A DNA stretch of 64,000 nucleotides. Source: Cryptomeria japonica. Lineage: Eukaryota > Streptophyta > Pinopsida > Cupressales > Cupressaceae. Positions 1 to 9,781 of this stretch are shown here, in pieces; the first letter of the stretch is position 1; every line of letters begins with the position of its first letter. The position numbers and the translations under genes are program-made. The notes beneath the pieces are model-generated. The model saw only the letters and a program-made list of their open reading frames with translations. It did no database searches and was not told where the DNA came from. The stretch spans positions 51,239,136 to 51,303,135 of the forward strand of contig NC_081414.1 of assembly GCF_030272615.1 (NCBI RefSeq). Reading direction: 5' to 3'.

Positions 1-525
1 TGTAGGTAGGACAAATGGTAACAAAACTCATGCACAAAGGAGGGAAATTTGAATGCACGAATTGAAAAAAGTGATTAAACATTGCAAAATTTTGTAAAAG
101 TGATTGATTGACCAATTAATTAAGCAATTTGATTTATGAATTTGAAAGAAAAATGCCTCTAAATCATACCATAACATGTCATAAAGATCAGATCTGAAAA
201 TAGATTTGAAAAATTACTCACCCCACAAGTGAATTTTAGAATTATAAATTAGGGTGTTTGTGAATTTAACCTTTAAATTTATGTAATTAAAATGAAAATC
301 AGATCTATGAGTGAAAATTTAAATTTTAAAATGCATAAACAATCAGATCTGAGGCAATGAATCCAATATAAGCAACCCACAAGTTCAAATTTACAATTAT
401 AAATTAGGGTTATGTGATATTAACCTCTAAATTTATGTAATTCAATTGAAAATGAAACTTGTAAGTGTAAATTTGAATTTGAAAATGAATGCATTGCAAG
501 AAGTCGGGTTCACCAAAATTTAATG
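1..525 (-). mobile_element. Leader remnant of a minus-strand Gypsy-like element
   Basis: This is AT-rich non-coding DNA. On the minus strand it consists of degenerate repeats around ccctaatt and aaattttaaaattaag, the same texture as the leader of element E at 47340-48070. Near 507-524 the minus strand reads ttttggtgaacccgac, matching the E sequence immediately after its 5' LTR (ttttggcgaacccgac at 47340). I infer the start of the internal region of a second, reversed E-like element whose body lies outside the window. No ORF of note is present. Confidence 0.4.
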
Positions 526-1143
526 GTCAAAAATTAGGGTTAGGGTTAAATTAAGATAATAAAACCACTAAATGACCTAATTAACCATTACATTAAGGAG
601 GAGAGGGATCTAATAGATCTAGCCATTGTTATATGGAGCCTAAGTAGGCTCGGAGATTAAATTTTCCCTACTTTATCGACGCAATTTCTCCCTGAATTAT
701 TCAACGGGGTTTGGGGGCAGCACCTCCAAGACAAGGTCAAGGGGTAGCGCCCCAAAAAACTCAAACAAATTTTATTATTTTATAAAGGAATCGGGAGTTA
801 TTTTTCTATTGGCTAACATATTCTAACCCTATTTTTGTAACTTAAATAAGTCTTGATAAAATGGCTAAGGGTTACAGTTTTTTGTAGAGAATTTTGTAGC
901 ATTTTTATAGCGATATTGAGTTGCAAGGGATTGTTGGTTATAATCAGTCTAATTTGTTGGATAATAATATTGGACTCTCTGTTTGGTGGATGTAGCCCGA
1001 GTTTGGGTGAACCATGTTTAATTTGTCTCCTCACTGTTGTTACTTATATATTTTTCATTCCTTTATTTAATCTTTATCTGTATATAACTGATGTTTTCTG
1101 CATGCAATTCGTAACACTGGCCTCAGTAGAGCCATAGTTGAGT
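526..1143. mobile_element. Probable LTR remnant(s), boundaries unclear
   Basis: There is no coding potential. The stretch at about 660-765 (cgacgcaatttctccctg, followed by gggggcagcacctcc and ggtagcgcccc) and the stretch at about 960-1010 (ggtggatgtagcccgagttt) resemble parts of plant Gypsy LTRs. It may be the LTR of the reversed element that ends at position 525, or a separate scrap. A local duplication of cagtagagccat.gttgagtt sits at about 1125-1200 at the junction with element G. The short ORFs on both strands look like chance frames. Confidence 0.3.
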
Positions 1144-2359
1144 TAAATTTGTGATGTAATAATGAACCAACCATTGAGGACTCAGTAGAGCCATGGTTGA
1201 GTTGTCCAAATTTTGGTTTATTGTGCTCAGGATGTTGTTAGCCTGAGAAGTGAGATGCTTAGGTAGTTCACAGGCAAAATACCCCAGATGAATGTATTCA
1301 TGTATTAGGAGTCAATTGAGTTGTGTTTAGGTCTTCTAGGGTGTGTGAGGACCTTCAAGAGTCTTAGAATGCATTAGAATGCAAAAATTGCATCCTGGAG
1401 CAAAAAGTTGTCAAAAGTTGTTGAGCAACATTTTGCAATTTCTTGCAAAAGTTGCATTTTTTGGTTATAGGCACTAGGAAGTTGGTTGAACTAACTAAAA
1501 TAAGTGGATTTAAGCCAAATTTCACTTCATTGTACGGGTTGGAGGATTGGATATGCAAGAGCAAGTTTTTGGTTTCTGAAGCAACCTTGTTTCCACCAGT
1601 TGTTGACAATTTTTGTCTTGTTTTCCTTGTTTGTACGGTCCATTACAGACTAGATGGTGTAAAATCATTGCCATATTTGAATTTTCATTGTATTGTATTT
1701 CATTAAGGTTGATTTGTAGGTTTGATTGTTTTAGGTTGTAGAGATTTCTTCCATTCTTTGCTACTAGGAGCAAAACCCTTGCAAGTAGGGTTTAAGAGCA
1801 AGAAATGTCTCTAACCTAGACATTCTTTGATGGCACCTATTGAAATCACTAATAATGCTAGGTTAGGGTCTTTACATAGCTTAGTAATAGCATGTGTGGT
1901 TTTGCAGGGCCAGGAGGAGTAGAAATAATGAAGCCCTAGGCTCACCGCTGGGAGTAGGTGAGTTAGGACAGCAAGAAAAGTGTGATTTGTGAGCACATGG
2001 AGATTAGTGCAGGTCCAAGTGGCACATGAATGGAAATCCCTCTGAGTTCCCTTGAAGGTTCCCAAATTTTTTGGAGTAGGAGATTTGACTAGTGAAGAAT
2101 TTTTAGACCCATCTTGCCAAGTCACCGGCTAGGCCTAAAACCCTTCAAAATAGTGCAGCATTGGAAACCCCACTTAAACGGATAACCCAGATGCACTTTT
2201 CCAGTATTGTCTCTAAATTCCAAAAGGGTACTCAATACATGATTTATTACTAGGCTTGTTTGGGATTTTTGAAAATTAAACCCCTAAAACCGCCTAGAGA
2301 GGGCTAATGCAATTAGGCCTATTTAGGTGCTGGTAGAGACCTGGAAGGTTTAAGAAGCC
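1144..2359 (+). mobile_element. Gypsy element G, 5' LTR, first part
   Basis: About 960 bp of this segment matches 22310-23273 closely and in the same order, so the two are the LTRs of one element. The remainder (2110-2359) has no partner because the 3' copy is truncated. The LTR is cut at 2359 by element A and resumes at 17252, ending near 17597 just before the primer-binding site. Reassembled length is about 1.56 kb. The exact left edge is uncertain because the match to the 3' copy fades around ttaaatttgtgatg. Confidence 0.75.
2355..2359 (+). repeat. Target site duplication of element A (left)
   Basis: The sequence aagcc directly precedes the 5' LTR of A and recurs at 17247-17251 directly after its 3' LTR. 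Removing A and one copy rejoins the G LTR. Confidence 0.9.
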
Positions 2360-3126
2360 TGTTGGCAAATGCACACTCCAATGAGACATTGTAGGTGATT
2401 GAAGGTATTTTCATTGATGTCAACCTTACAATCATGTGACACCAGCAGACTCTACACCGGCATACAGATCACCGACACCAAAAAGGAAGATTATCGGCAC
2501 CTTGGCCGACAGCAATTTTGTATAAATGTATTTTGTAATTAATTGTAACATCTTTTGTAAGCCAACTTGGAGGATTGTAATATGACTCATATATGTATGA
2601 GATCATTGTAGATCATTTAAAAAGCAATTGATGTAAGGAATATAGCAGACCTAATGTGTGAATTATTAGGTTAAGGGTTTATGTATATTGCAGAGCTTAA
2701 ACCGGTACTGAATCTGGCATAGCAGATGCTGATCTAAAGAAGTACAAGACATTGGATTAGTATAATCCATTTTTGTAAGTCAATGTGACTTCTTTTGTAA
2801 TTGAGCAGTGAGCTCTAGGCACTTGGCCTTCCTGCATGTGCAGGCCCCTATTGTAAATAGTAATATTCTCTTATTGGCCAGTAAGTGAATATTGTGGGTC
2901 ACAAATCCCACCGAGGTTTTTCCCACATCGAGTTTCCTCGTTAAAATATTGTGTTATGGTGTGATTTTCATGATGTGGTTGTTATTCTTATTTGTTGCAT
3001 TATTTATGGTTTACCTGTACACAATTTTAATATGCTTTTCATGTTATAAGTTAAGAAAACTCTTACACCGGTCAGATACTGATTCACCCCCCCCCCCCCC
3101 TCTCAGTATCTTTGGGAATCCTAAAA
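2360..3126 (+). repeat. Element A 5' LTR
   Basis: A 767-bp LTR starting tgttggcaaatgc. Near its end are the shared U5 motif (about 2915-2945), a run of C (3089-3102) and ctctcagtatctttggg. It matches the 3' copy at 16483-17246 almost throughout, with scattered substitutions. An open frame beginning at 2892 with a hydrophobic N-terminus lies in this LTR and merely runs into gag; I do not treat it as a protein start. Confidence 0.9.
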
Positions 3127-3128
3127 AT

Positions 3129-3140
3129 TGGTATCAGAGC
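3129..3140 (+). promoter_or_regulatory. Primer-binding site of element A
   Basis: tggtatcagagc, two bases after the LTR, is complementary to the 3' end of initiator tRNA-Met, the usual primer of plant Copia elements. Confidence 0.85.
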
Positions 3141-3197
3141 ATGGTCCTCTATTTTCAAAAGCCTAACAGCTTGAGGAAGATCTTGACACCGATAGAG

Positions 3198-4310
3198 ATG
3201 GAAAATTTGAGAAAGCAATTGGAAACAGCTCTTTCCGACTATGATGCAGAAAAAGTAAAGAATATCAAACTTGAGGATGATCTGAAGGCTGCTCATGATA
3301 TTATTCGAGGACTTCAAGAAAATTTCACTATATCAAGGAATAAAAGAAGAGAACTTTATGAGAAGATGCAAAATGACGAAGATGAAAAGGAAACTCTTAA
3401 TGATCTGGTGAACCAACTGAGACAAGATAACTATACAATGAAGAATGAGATGCAAGATATGACTATGAGATTTTGTAAAGAAAATGAAGATAGAAAGAAG
3501 AATGAAGATGACTTGGCTAGAAGACTAAATGATGGTGGAAATGAAAACACAAGACTCAGTCATGAAAATGATATGTTGAGAATAGATTTGATGCACACAC
3601 AAAATGACAGAACTGAACTCATAAGACAAAAAGGAATCTTGGAGAATGAACTGACTGCTGCAAATCAACACAAGGAGAAATTCAAGAAAAGTTTAGAGGA
3701 ACTTGTTGACATGCTGAAGAATCAGAAACCTAATGGTGATACAAATGGCCTTGGCTTTGAAACTAGTGAAAGCTCTGGTACTGCAAACAATCATGATCAT
3801 AGCAAACCGGTAAGACAACCTAATGCTTAAAAATTCAATGGGAAATGCTTTAACTATAACAAGTATGGTCATAGAGAAAATCAGTGTAGATCTAGAAATT
3901 ATCAGAACACTAATACACCCACCGGTCAATGTTCTAAATGCAACAAAGTTGGTCATATTTCAGAAAATTGCAGAATGAATGTAAGATGTTATGTTTGTGG
4001 AAGATTTGGACACCTATCTAATCAATGCAGAACACATACTGGCATAGGATATGGGAAAGTTATTCAGAAAAACAATGTGACTTGTTATGCTTGTAACAAA
4101 ATTGGACACATTGCAAAATTTTGTGCAAGTAAGTCATCACCGACAAATAACAAAGGTCCTAGTTTGAAATGTAAATAAAAGGTTGAAGAGGTAAAGCAAG
4201 AATTCTCAAAACAATGGATCAGAAAGTCAGATTAGAATGTTGATGGGAATACTCCTCCACCAGTAGAACAGAGTAACACTCTACCGACAGGAGACTCTTC
4301 ATCTAACTGA
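3198..4310 (+). pseudogene. Element A gag: long coiled coil plus four CCHC zinc knuckles
   Basis: A nucleocapsid/gag-like protein of about 370 codons. I chose ATG 3198, the first after the primer site that opens the charged region. Residues 1-200 are strongly charged and heptad-like, predicted as a long coiled coil with no recognisable Copia UBN2 capsid domain. Four tandem CX2CX4HX4C knuckles follow: 3846-3887 (second Cys replaced by Tyr), 3930-3971, 3987-4028 and 4083-4124. The tail ends at TGA 4308. Three in-frame stops interrupt one otherwise continuous frame: TAA 3828, TAA 4176 and a TAG near 4233. Zinc knuckles imply RNA packaging; the coiled coil probably assembles the particle (inference). 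The gag of element C at 52072 is homologous. Confidence 0.8.
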
Positions 4311-4613
4311 AGGAAAATCCTTTGGGGGTTTAGCAACAAATTGAAAAATATGCTATTATACCCTCGGTTGATGGTGAGAAGTTGAATTACTTCTTTATCG
4401 GCAGATGAGTCAAGTTGTGACTTAATCGGAAAGCATTAAATGCGGTAGTTGGAGAAAAGAACATTATAAAGCAAGTGTTTTGGCTCCTTTTTCATTCACC
4501 GAGCATCAAATCTTTGAGAGCGCAAAAATTCCCGAGCGAAGGCATTCTTAGCGAAGAAGAGAAGCAGTTCATCCAAGCAATCATCCCTAAGGTAGATTGG
4601 GGTATTTATAAAC
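4311..4613 (+). other. Spacer between gag and ORF2 of element A
   Basis: About 300 bp without an ORF or a motif I recognise. It could hold a leader for a second transcript or a splice acceptor for ORF2, but no diagnostic signal is clear. Confidence 0.4.
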
Positions 4614-7600
4614 ATGGCATTCTCCTTTGTTCCTGAATTTATAGCAAACCCTATTGTAATTGAGGTTATCAAGTGCCCTAGACCTGTTTTCAAGCTTGTT
4701 CTCGAAATAGCTAAGAAAGATGATAACATAGGTGCATTCTCTCAAATTCCTAAAGGAGTAGTATATGCTGAAGATCCTAGAATATACATACACTATCATA
4801 TAGAGGAATTAGGAGATGATGAAATCAAGAAAATGTATAGCAATGTGATTTGTGATGAAAATGGCAATGTCAAGCCGGAACACAAGGTAGTAGAAACCCT
4901 AGGTTTTCTGGATATTCTTAGCATTCCTGATTTTCCTGAAGATGTGATAAGAACAGTCTTAAGCAAAGTCCATGGTGAATTCTTCTGGTTAGATTCAATT
5001 CATAAAATCATAAAAGAAGTTGTTTAAGCAGTAACAGGGTTACCTTCCACCATAGCCGACCTGACAGAACTAAAAGGGTCTCAAATGGCACTGTAACAGA
5101 TCTAACCAGTGCAACATCTGATAAAAGGTCTCTAAGGGTAAATGATGTGAAGGACATCAATGTCATATTTATTAGTATGATCTTAGGCTACAAAGCTACA
5201 CATGCAAATAGGTTGAACTCAGTATCTAGCCTATGTATTAAAAGTGCATACGACATGGTTAATGAAAATGCTAGAATAGATGTGTGTGAATGGCTCAAAG
5301 ATGAATTGATAGACAATCTAAAGAAGATTAAAGGAGATAAGAAAGGAACCTTTAGATTTGGAAATTTGCTTGTTTTTTTAATGTTGTATATTACTAAACA
5401 AGTACCCAGTATTGGTAGAAAATATTTTGGCTTTGATATACCGGTAGGAAAGCAACTATTGGATCTATTAAACAATATGGGAGAAAACAAAGAGAAAAAC
5501 ATAAATGAACATTTTCAAGAACTGAAGGCTCGAATGAAAACAAGAATAAGACTATCATAGGCTATTGTAGATAAATATCAAAAGGAAATATGCTTTGTAA
5601 TTAAAAAGGATGAAATCTGGATGGAGGCAGTTGTCCCTAGAACTATCTGGGTAACTGAAATGGGCTATGAAATAGATGATAATATCATAGAAACTTATGG
5701 AAAAGCCCTCCTTGAAGCACCAAAGGAACCCACTGAGAAAGTCTTTGGAAATGCAGAAACAATTGAAAGTGGAATTCAGTCAAGGAAAAGGGTTAAAAAG
5801 GTTGAAGAAATAGTAAGGAAAGGATCCTGACATGCAAAGGCAACTAAGGAAGATGTTTTGAAACAAACTAGTATAAAAGAAAGTGAGTTGGAAGGACTTC
5901 AACCAGAAACTCATCTTTCACCGGTTGCAACTTCCTCTGAGAGTGATATGCCAGCGGTATTCAAAAGGGTAGAAAGGAAAAGAAAACCCTCACCGGTACC
6001 CTCACCCACTCCTAGAAAAACAAGACAAAAGCAAAGGGCAGTGAGGCCTCCAGTAAAGAAGTTGACTCCTAAGAAGAAGAAGAAGGTAAAACAAGATATT
6101 GCTCCACTGGATAAACTCTTAAGTGAAATAACTGAAGATGAAAAGTTGAAAAACATTAGCAAACTGTACAACACACTATCTGTTGATGACAAAGAAAGCA
6201 TAGAGAACAGTATAATTTTACACTTGGATATATACAAGAAATTTTTTATGGAAATTGTTGATGAAATACCAAATGACTTGTATAGAAGACTAGAAGCTAG
6301 AAGGGTAGCTATTGTTGAGTTGGATAAGAAAAAAAAAATTGAAAAATTACTTGCAGTGCATCCAGTCAACTCACTTGATGAGATAGACAAACTAATCAGT
6401 GAAGCAAACCAGATAGTATTTTCAACTGCTCGTCAACATGTAGCACTAATGGCAGGGAGAATAAATGAAGTCTCTAAGGAAACAGCAGATGCATGGGACA
6501 TATTCTTTGTAGAAAAAGAGAAACATGAAGAGTTACTAAGACCCAAGACTATCAAAGTATACCAAAAGGATAGGGATAAGCGAAAAGGAAAGGTAGGTGG
6601 ATCTCCAAGCTTAAAAATAACTGATAACTTAACCCCACCTCCTTTGGATACTCCACCGGTAGAAACTACAGACAATCAACCAACCATTGAGAGTATGGAG
6701 ACTCGTCTAGAGGATACTAATCTTGAGTCCAAAATTTTGTACACTGTAAATATAGACACACGGGAAGTAAATATTATGGTTGACAGAGAAACCATTGAGG
6801 ATAAGAAGGAAGAAGCGACTACTGAGTCACCGGCTACAGATGTTGAGGTTGAGGTTAATAACACTGTAAACATAAGCTCAGAAAAACCTACTCTAACAGA
6901 GCAACTGACAAAGGGCACCACTAGTAAAACATTAGAAGAACTGGATAAAACTGAAAAACAATCAAGAGAACTGGAAATGGATAGTGCAGAGGTACAAACT
7001 AAGAAACCGGAAGTGCATACAAAGACTACATCTGAGAAACTGGTAGCTGAGAGCTCAAAGAAACCTTCTGAGACACAGATGGAGAAACCAAAATAGAAGC
7101 AAGTTGAGACATAAGTTCAAACAGAGACAGTGCCACCGGCTAAAACTGAAAAGTCTAAACCTTTGCTAATAGAAATGCAAACACAAACTGGCCTACCAGA
7201 GGTCGAAACAAGCAAGGTTATCACTACAACCGGTAGCATGGATATTGTGAAAATAGTTGGGCAAACATCTGGTACTTCAATAGCAGAATTTCAGCCTACA
7301 AATGTAACAGAGGTCTTATTGGATTCAATAAAGAAGATCACAGAGTGTAATGCACAAGCTTATGAGGCTATCGATGACACCATTCCTATTCTCAAATTGG
7401 TAGCAGCCAAGTACATTATGGATAATAAGGATTCTTTAGGTCAAGTAGACACATTGTCTAAGTTCATCACCGGCAACATTTTGACAGTTGATCAAATCAA
7501 TGAAGACACATTCAAAGAAATAATGAATAACGAGAAAGAGAAATTCTTTGAGGAAATTGTGAAGAAAAACAAAGAGAAAATGGACACCTTGTTACCGGAT

Positions 7601-8100
7601 CTAGGAAAAACAATTTTGGATTTCAAGAAACTATATAGAGATACTTGTAATATAAATATGCTGATAGAAGACCTAGACAAGGAAATCAGCAAAGCACAAG
7701 ATGAGATTAACAATATTGCTGACAATCTGATAAGTACATCTGATTCATTTTTGGAGATAGAAAAGAAATTTGCAGATCTAGAAGAGAAAATTGAGAAGTT
7801 AGAGAAGGGCAAAGAGAAAGTTAAGCATAAAGCAAAGAGCTTAAAATGTAAACTTGGTCCAAAACTAGACTACCTCATTTCTTTGAGAAAAGAAATTTTT
7901 GAGGCTCTGGTTCCCGGACTTAAGACACTGGAAGATCAAATGCACATGCTCACCGGCACAGTTTAGAGAACACAAGAGGCATTACAAGAAAACAAAAGAT
8001 TCAGCGACAGTTTAAATCTGTTTTTGGCAGATATATTCCAAATTGTAACCCACCAATTACAAAAATCCAGGCAGGAACCACACTCCACTGACAGTGAATG
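4614..8100 (+). pseudogene. Element A ORF2: unknown conserved protein of about 1,160 codons
   Basis: I do not recognise a family. ATG 4614 opens a globular segment (motifs YIH.HIEELG near 4790 and SKVHGEFFWLD near 4965), followed by NLKKIKGDKKGT near 5320, MGYEIDD near 5660, and a basic Pro/Lys-rich stretch at 5960-6090. Next come helical segments (DLYRRLEARR near 6275), a Thr/Glu/Lys-rich low-complexity stretch at 6640-7190, and a long coiled-coil end (7480-8090). The same order occurs in element C (54361-57603). One frameshift lies at about 5080. Stops are at 5025, 5558, 5828, 7094, 7112 and 7964. No protease, RT, integrase or RNase H motif is visible, nor a signal peptide. A structural or envelope-like role is possible but unproven. 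Confidence 0.7.
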
Positions 8101-8222
8101 ACAACCTTTGCCATTGATGTCAAAGTGGGAGTAGTATGATGAGAAAAATCATCAGAACAAGACATCATCAGCTTAGGGGGAGCAGACATTTTTGGACACA
8201 AAGTTTTGGTAAGACAAATTTT
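8101..8222 (+). other. Element A 3' untranslated segment, left of nested element N
   Basis: Contains purine-rich stretches (aaagtgggag, taggggga) that resemble internal polypurine tracts. It ends at the insertion point of N with the target duplication atttt at 8218-8222. The segment resumes at 16400 after N. Confidence 0.55.
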
Positions 8223-9725
8223 TGTTGGCATCATAATAGAAAGGAGATTGTTGGCATTTCAATAAGGATATTGAGAAAGTTGTTGGAGATTATTCATATA
8301 ACTGAAGAAGGATGATTACTATCTTAATAATATTATTTTGTCATTGACGTCAAGAAATTGATTTTCTGATTCAGTATGATGTTGCCATATCTTGAGAAGT
8401 ATGTTTTGATGAGTATTAAGAGGTCGATAAGTGACACAGAAAAAATATGATAATGAAGGGGAGAAATAAGTTATTCAATGGGCAACTATTACCGAGTTAG
8501 ACAATGATAAGATCATGTTGTTTTGATTGTTTTGATATCCTACATATGTTGTTGATTATAAGTTTAATACTGTACTATGTCACCGAGCAAAGAATCTAGT
8601 CGGTAAACCCTAAGGTACCTCATTGATAAACCCTAAGGTTACCAATATCGGTTAAAGAAGCCAGAATGTCTACCGAGTGAAGTTTAGTATTTACCAAGTA
8701 ACAGCCGAGTAATAATAGAATGCATTGGATGAATAAAAGCATTATTTATGAAGGATGTTGATGAGCTAGAGTTGATCAGATGATTGGTATGTCATGCAAG
8801 AAGTTTCTTGAGGATCAACGACATGGATAATCAAGAGGAAGATCTACAGCACAGATTGAACCGCAATAACCTAGCACAAGTTCCAAGGAAGGAATGCAAG
8901 TTCCAAGGCGAGGTAAAACATTTTTTAGATCAAAGGATATATTGAACCTAGTCAACTTTGATGATCTGATGGCTAAGATTGATCATGGGAAATGTGATCA
9001 AGGAGATTAAGCGGTTAGAAATTGTTTATAAATAAGAAATTGTTGATGAACAATGTATGCAGGCAAATGTATGCACAATGATGCTACAGTAATGTTTACC
9101 AAGCACAAAAGCTTGAAGATTTGATTGAAGAACAGAATGAGAAGCCCAGCAAGACCAACAAGGGACAAGATAAGTCTTATGACAAGATTGTTTTGAGCAC
9201 ATAGAATCTGCTTTAGCATTTCAGATGTGAAGTTGCAGATATATTTTATTACTATTATTTATTTTGTAAGTGACAAAAAATCTCTTAACTGAGTGGACTT
9301 AACAGTCTTATGTGTAAACCCTCTAGCAAGGTAACATTCTAAATGAGTGTTTGAAATCCTTTGACAAGGTCACTTATAACAAAGTGCAAGAGTCTAACAA
9401 GTCTGAGGGAATTCCCTTAACCGGGTCACATCTAGCAATGTGTTTGTAAGCTTTAATAGGATTAGCTTTTAACCGAGCATACTTTAGAAGGGTATATTTC
9501 TTAGTGGGTTCAAAATCCCACAGTGGTTTTTCCCTTTTTGGGTTTCCACGGTAAATCTGGTGTTAATTATGTTATGATGTTTTAAGTGTATATGTTTATG
9601 AGTATTGAATGATTTACAGTCATAGTTGTATATCAGTAAAGGCTACCAAGGTTGAATCTAGTGAATATATTGTATGGTGAAGTTTTTATGATTCACCCCC
9701 TCCCCCCCTCTCATCTTAACTAACA
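8223..9725 (+). repeat. Element N LTR 1
   Basis: About 1,503 bp, starting TGTTGG and ending TAACA, followed by the primer site. The U5 motif is at 9525-9550. A 27-bp block beginning tgttggcat is duplicated at its left end. Confidence 0.85.
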
Positions 9726-9727
9726 AT

Positions 9728-9739
9728 TGGTATCAGAGC
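9728..9739 (+). promoter_or_regulatory. Primer-binding site of element N
   Basis: tggtatcagagc directly follows LTR 1 and is complementary to initiator tRNA-Met. Confidence 0.85.
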
Positions 9740-9781
9740 TTTGGACTCCGGAAGAAAAGTTTAAAGGTACTTGAAGCAAGA

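Noticed and set aside
535-560. Telomere-like ttagggtttagg-type words
   Set aside because: Only two adjacent units occur, in an AT-rich leader where ccctaa words are common; not a telomere array.
1443-1773. ORFs in the G LTR that recur at 22589-22943
   Set aside because: They recur only because the LTR is duplicated; reading frames on both strands are equally open and lack motifs.
3089-3102. Long runs of C (also at 9696, 14062, 16368, 23737, 51969) as quadruplex elements
   Set aside because: They are a fixed part of the Copia LTR end in each family, with single runs rather than four; no basis for a quadruplex.
2892-3197. Hydrophobic N-terminus (MWVTNP... with membrane-like segment) in front of A gag, and its copy at 17015
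   Set aside because: It lies in the LTR, occurs in both LTR copies, and is upstream of the primer site; it is an accident of the open frame.
5858-7096. ORF2 middle as a host nuclear protein (basic stretch, acidic tail)
   Set aside because: It is in frame with the flanking ORF2 parts and has a colinear partner in element C, so it is part of the element.
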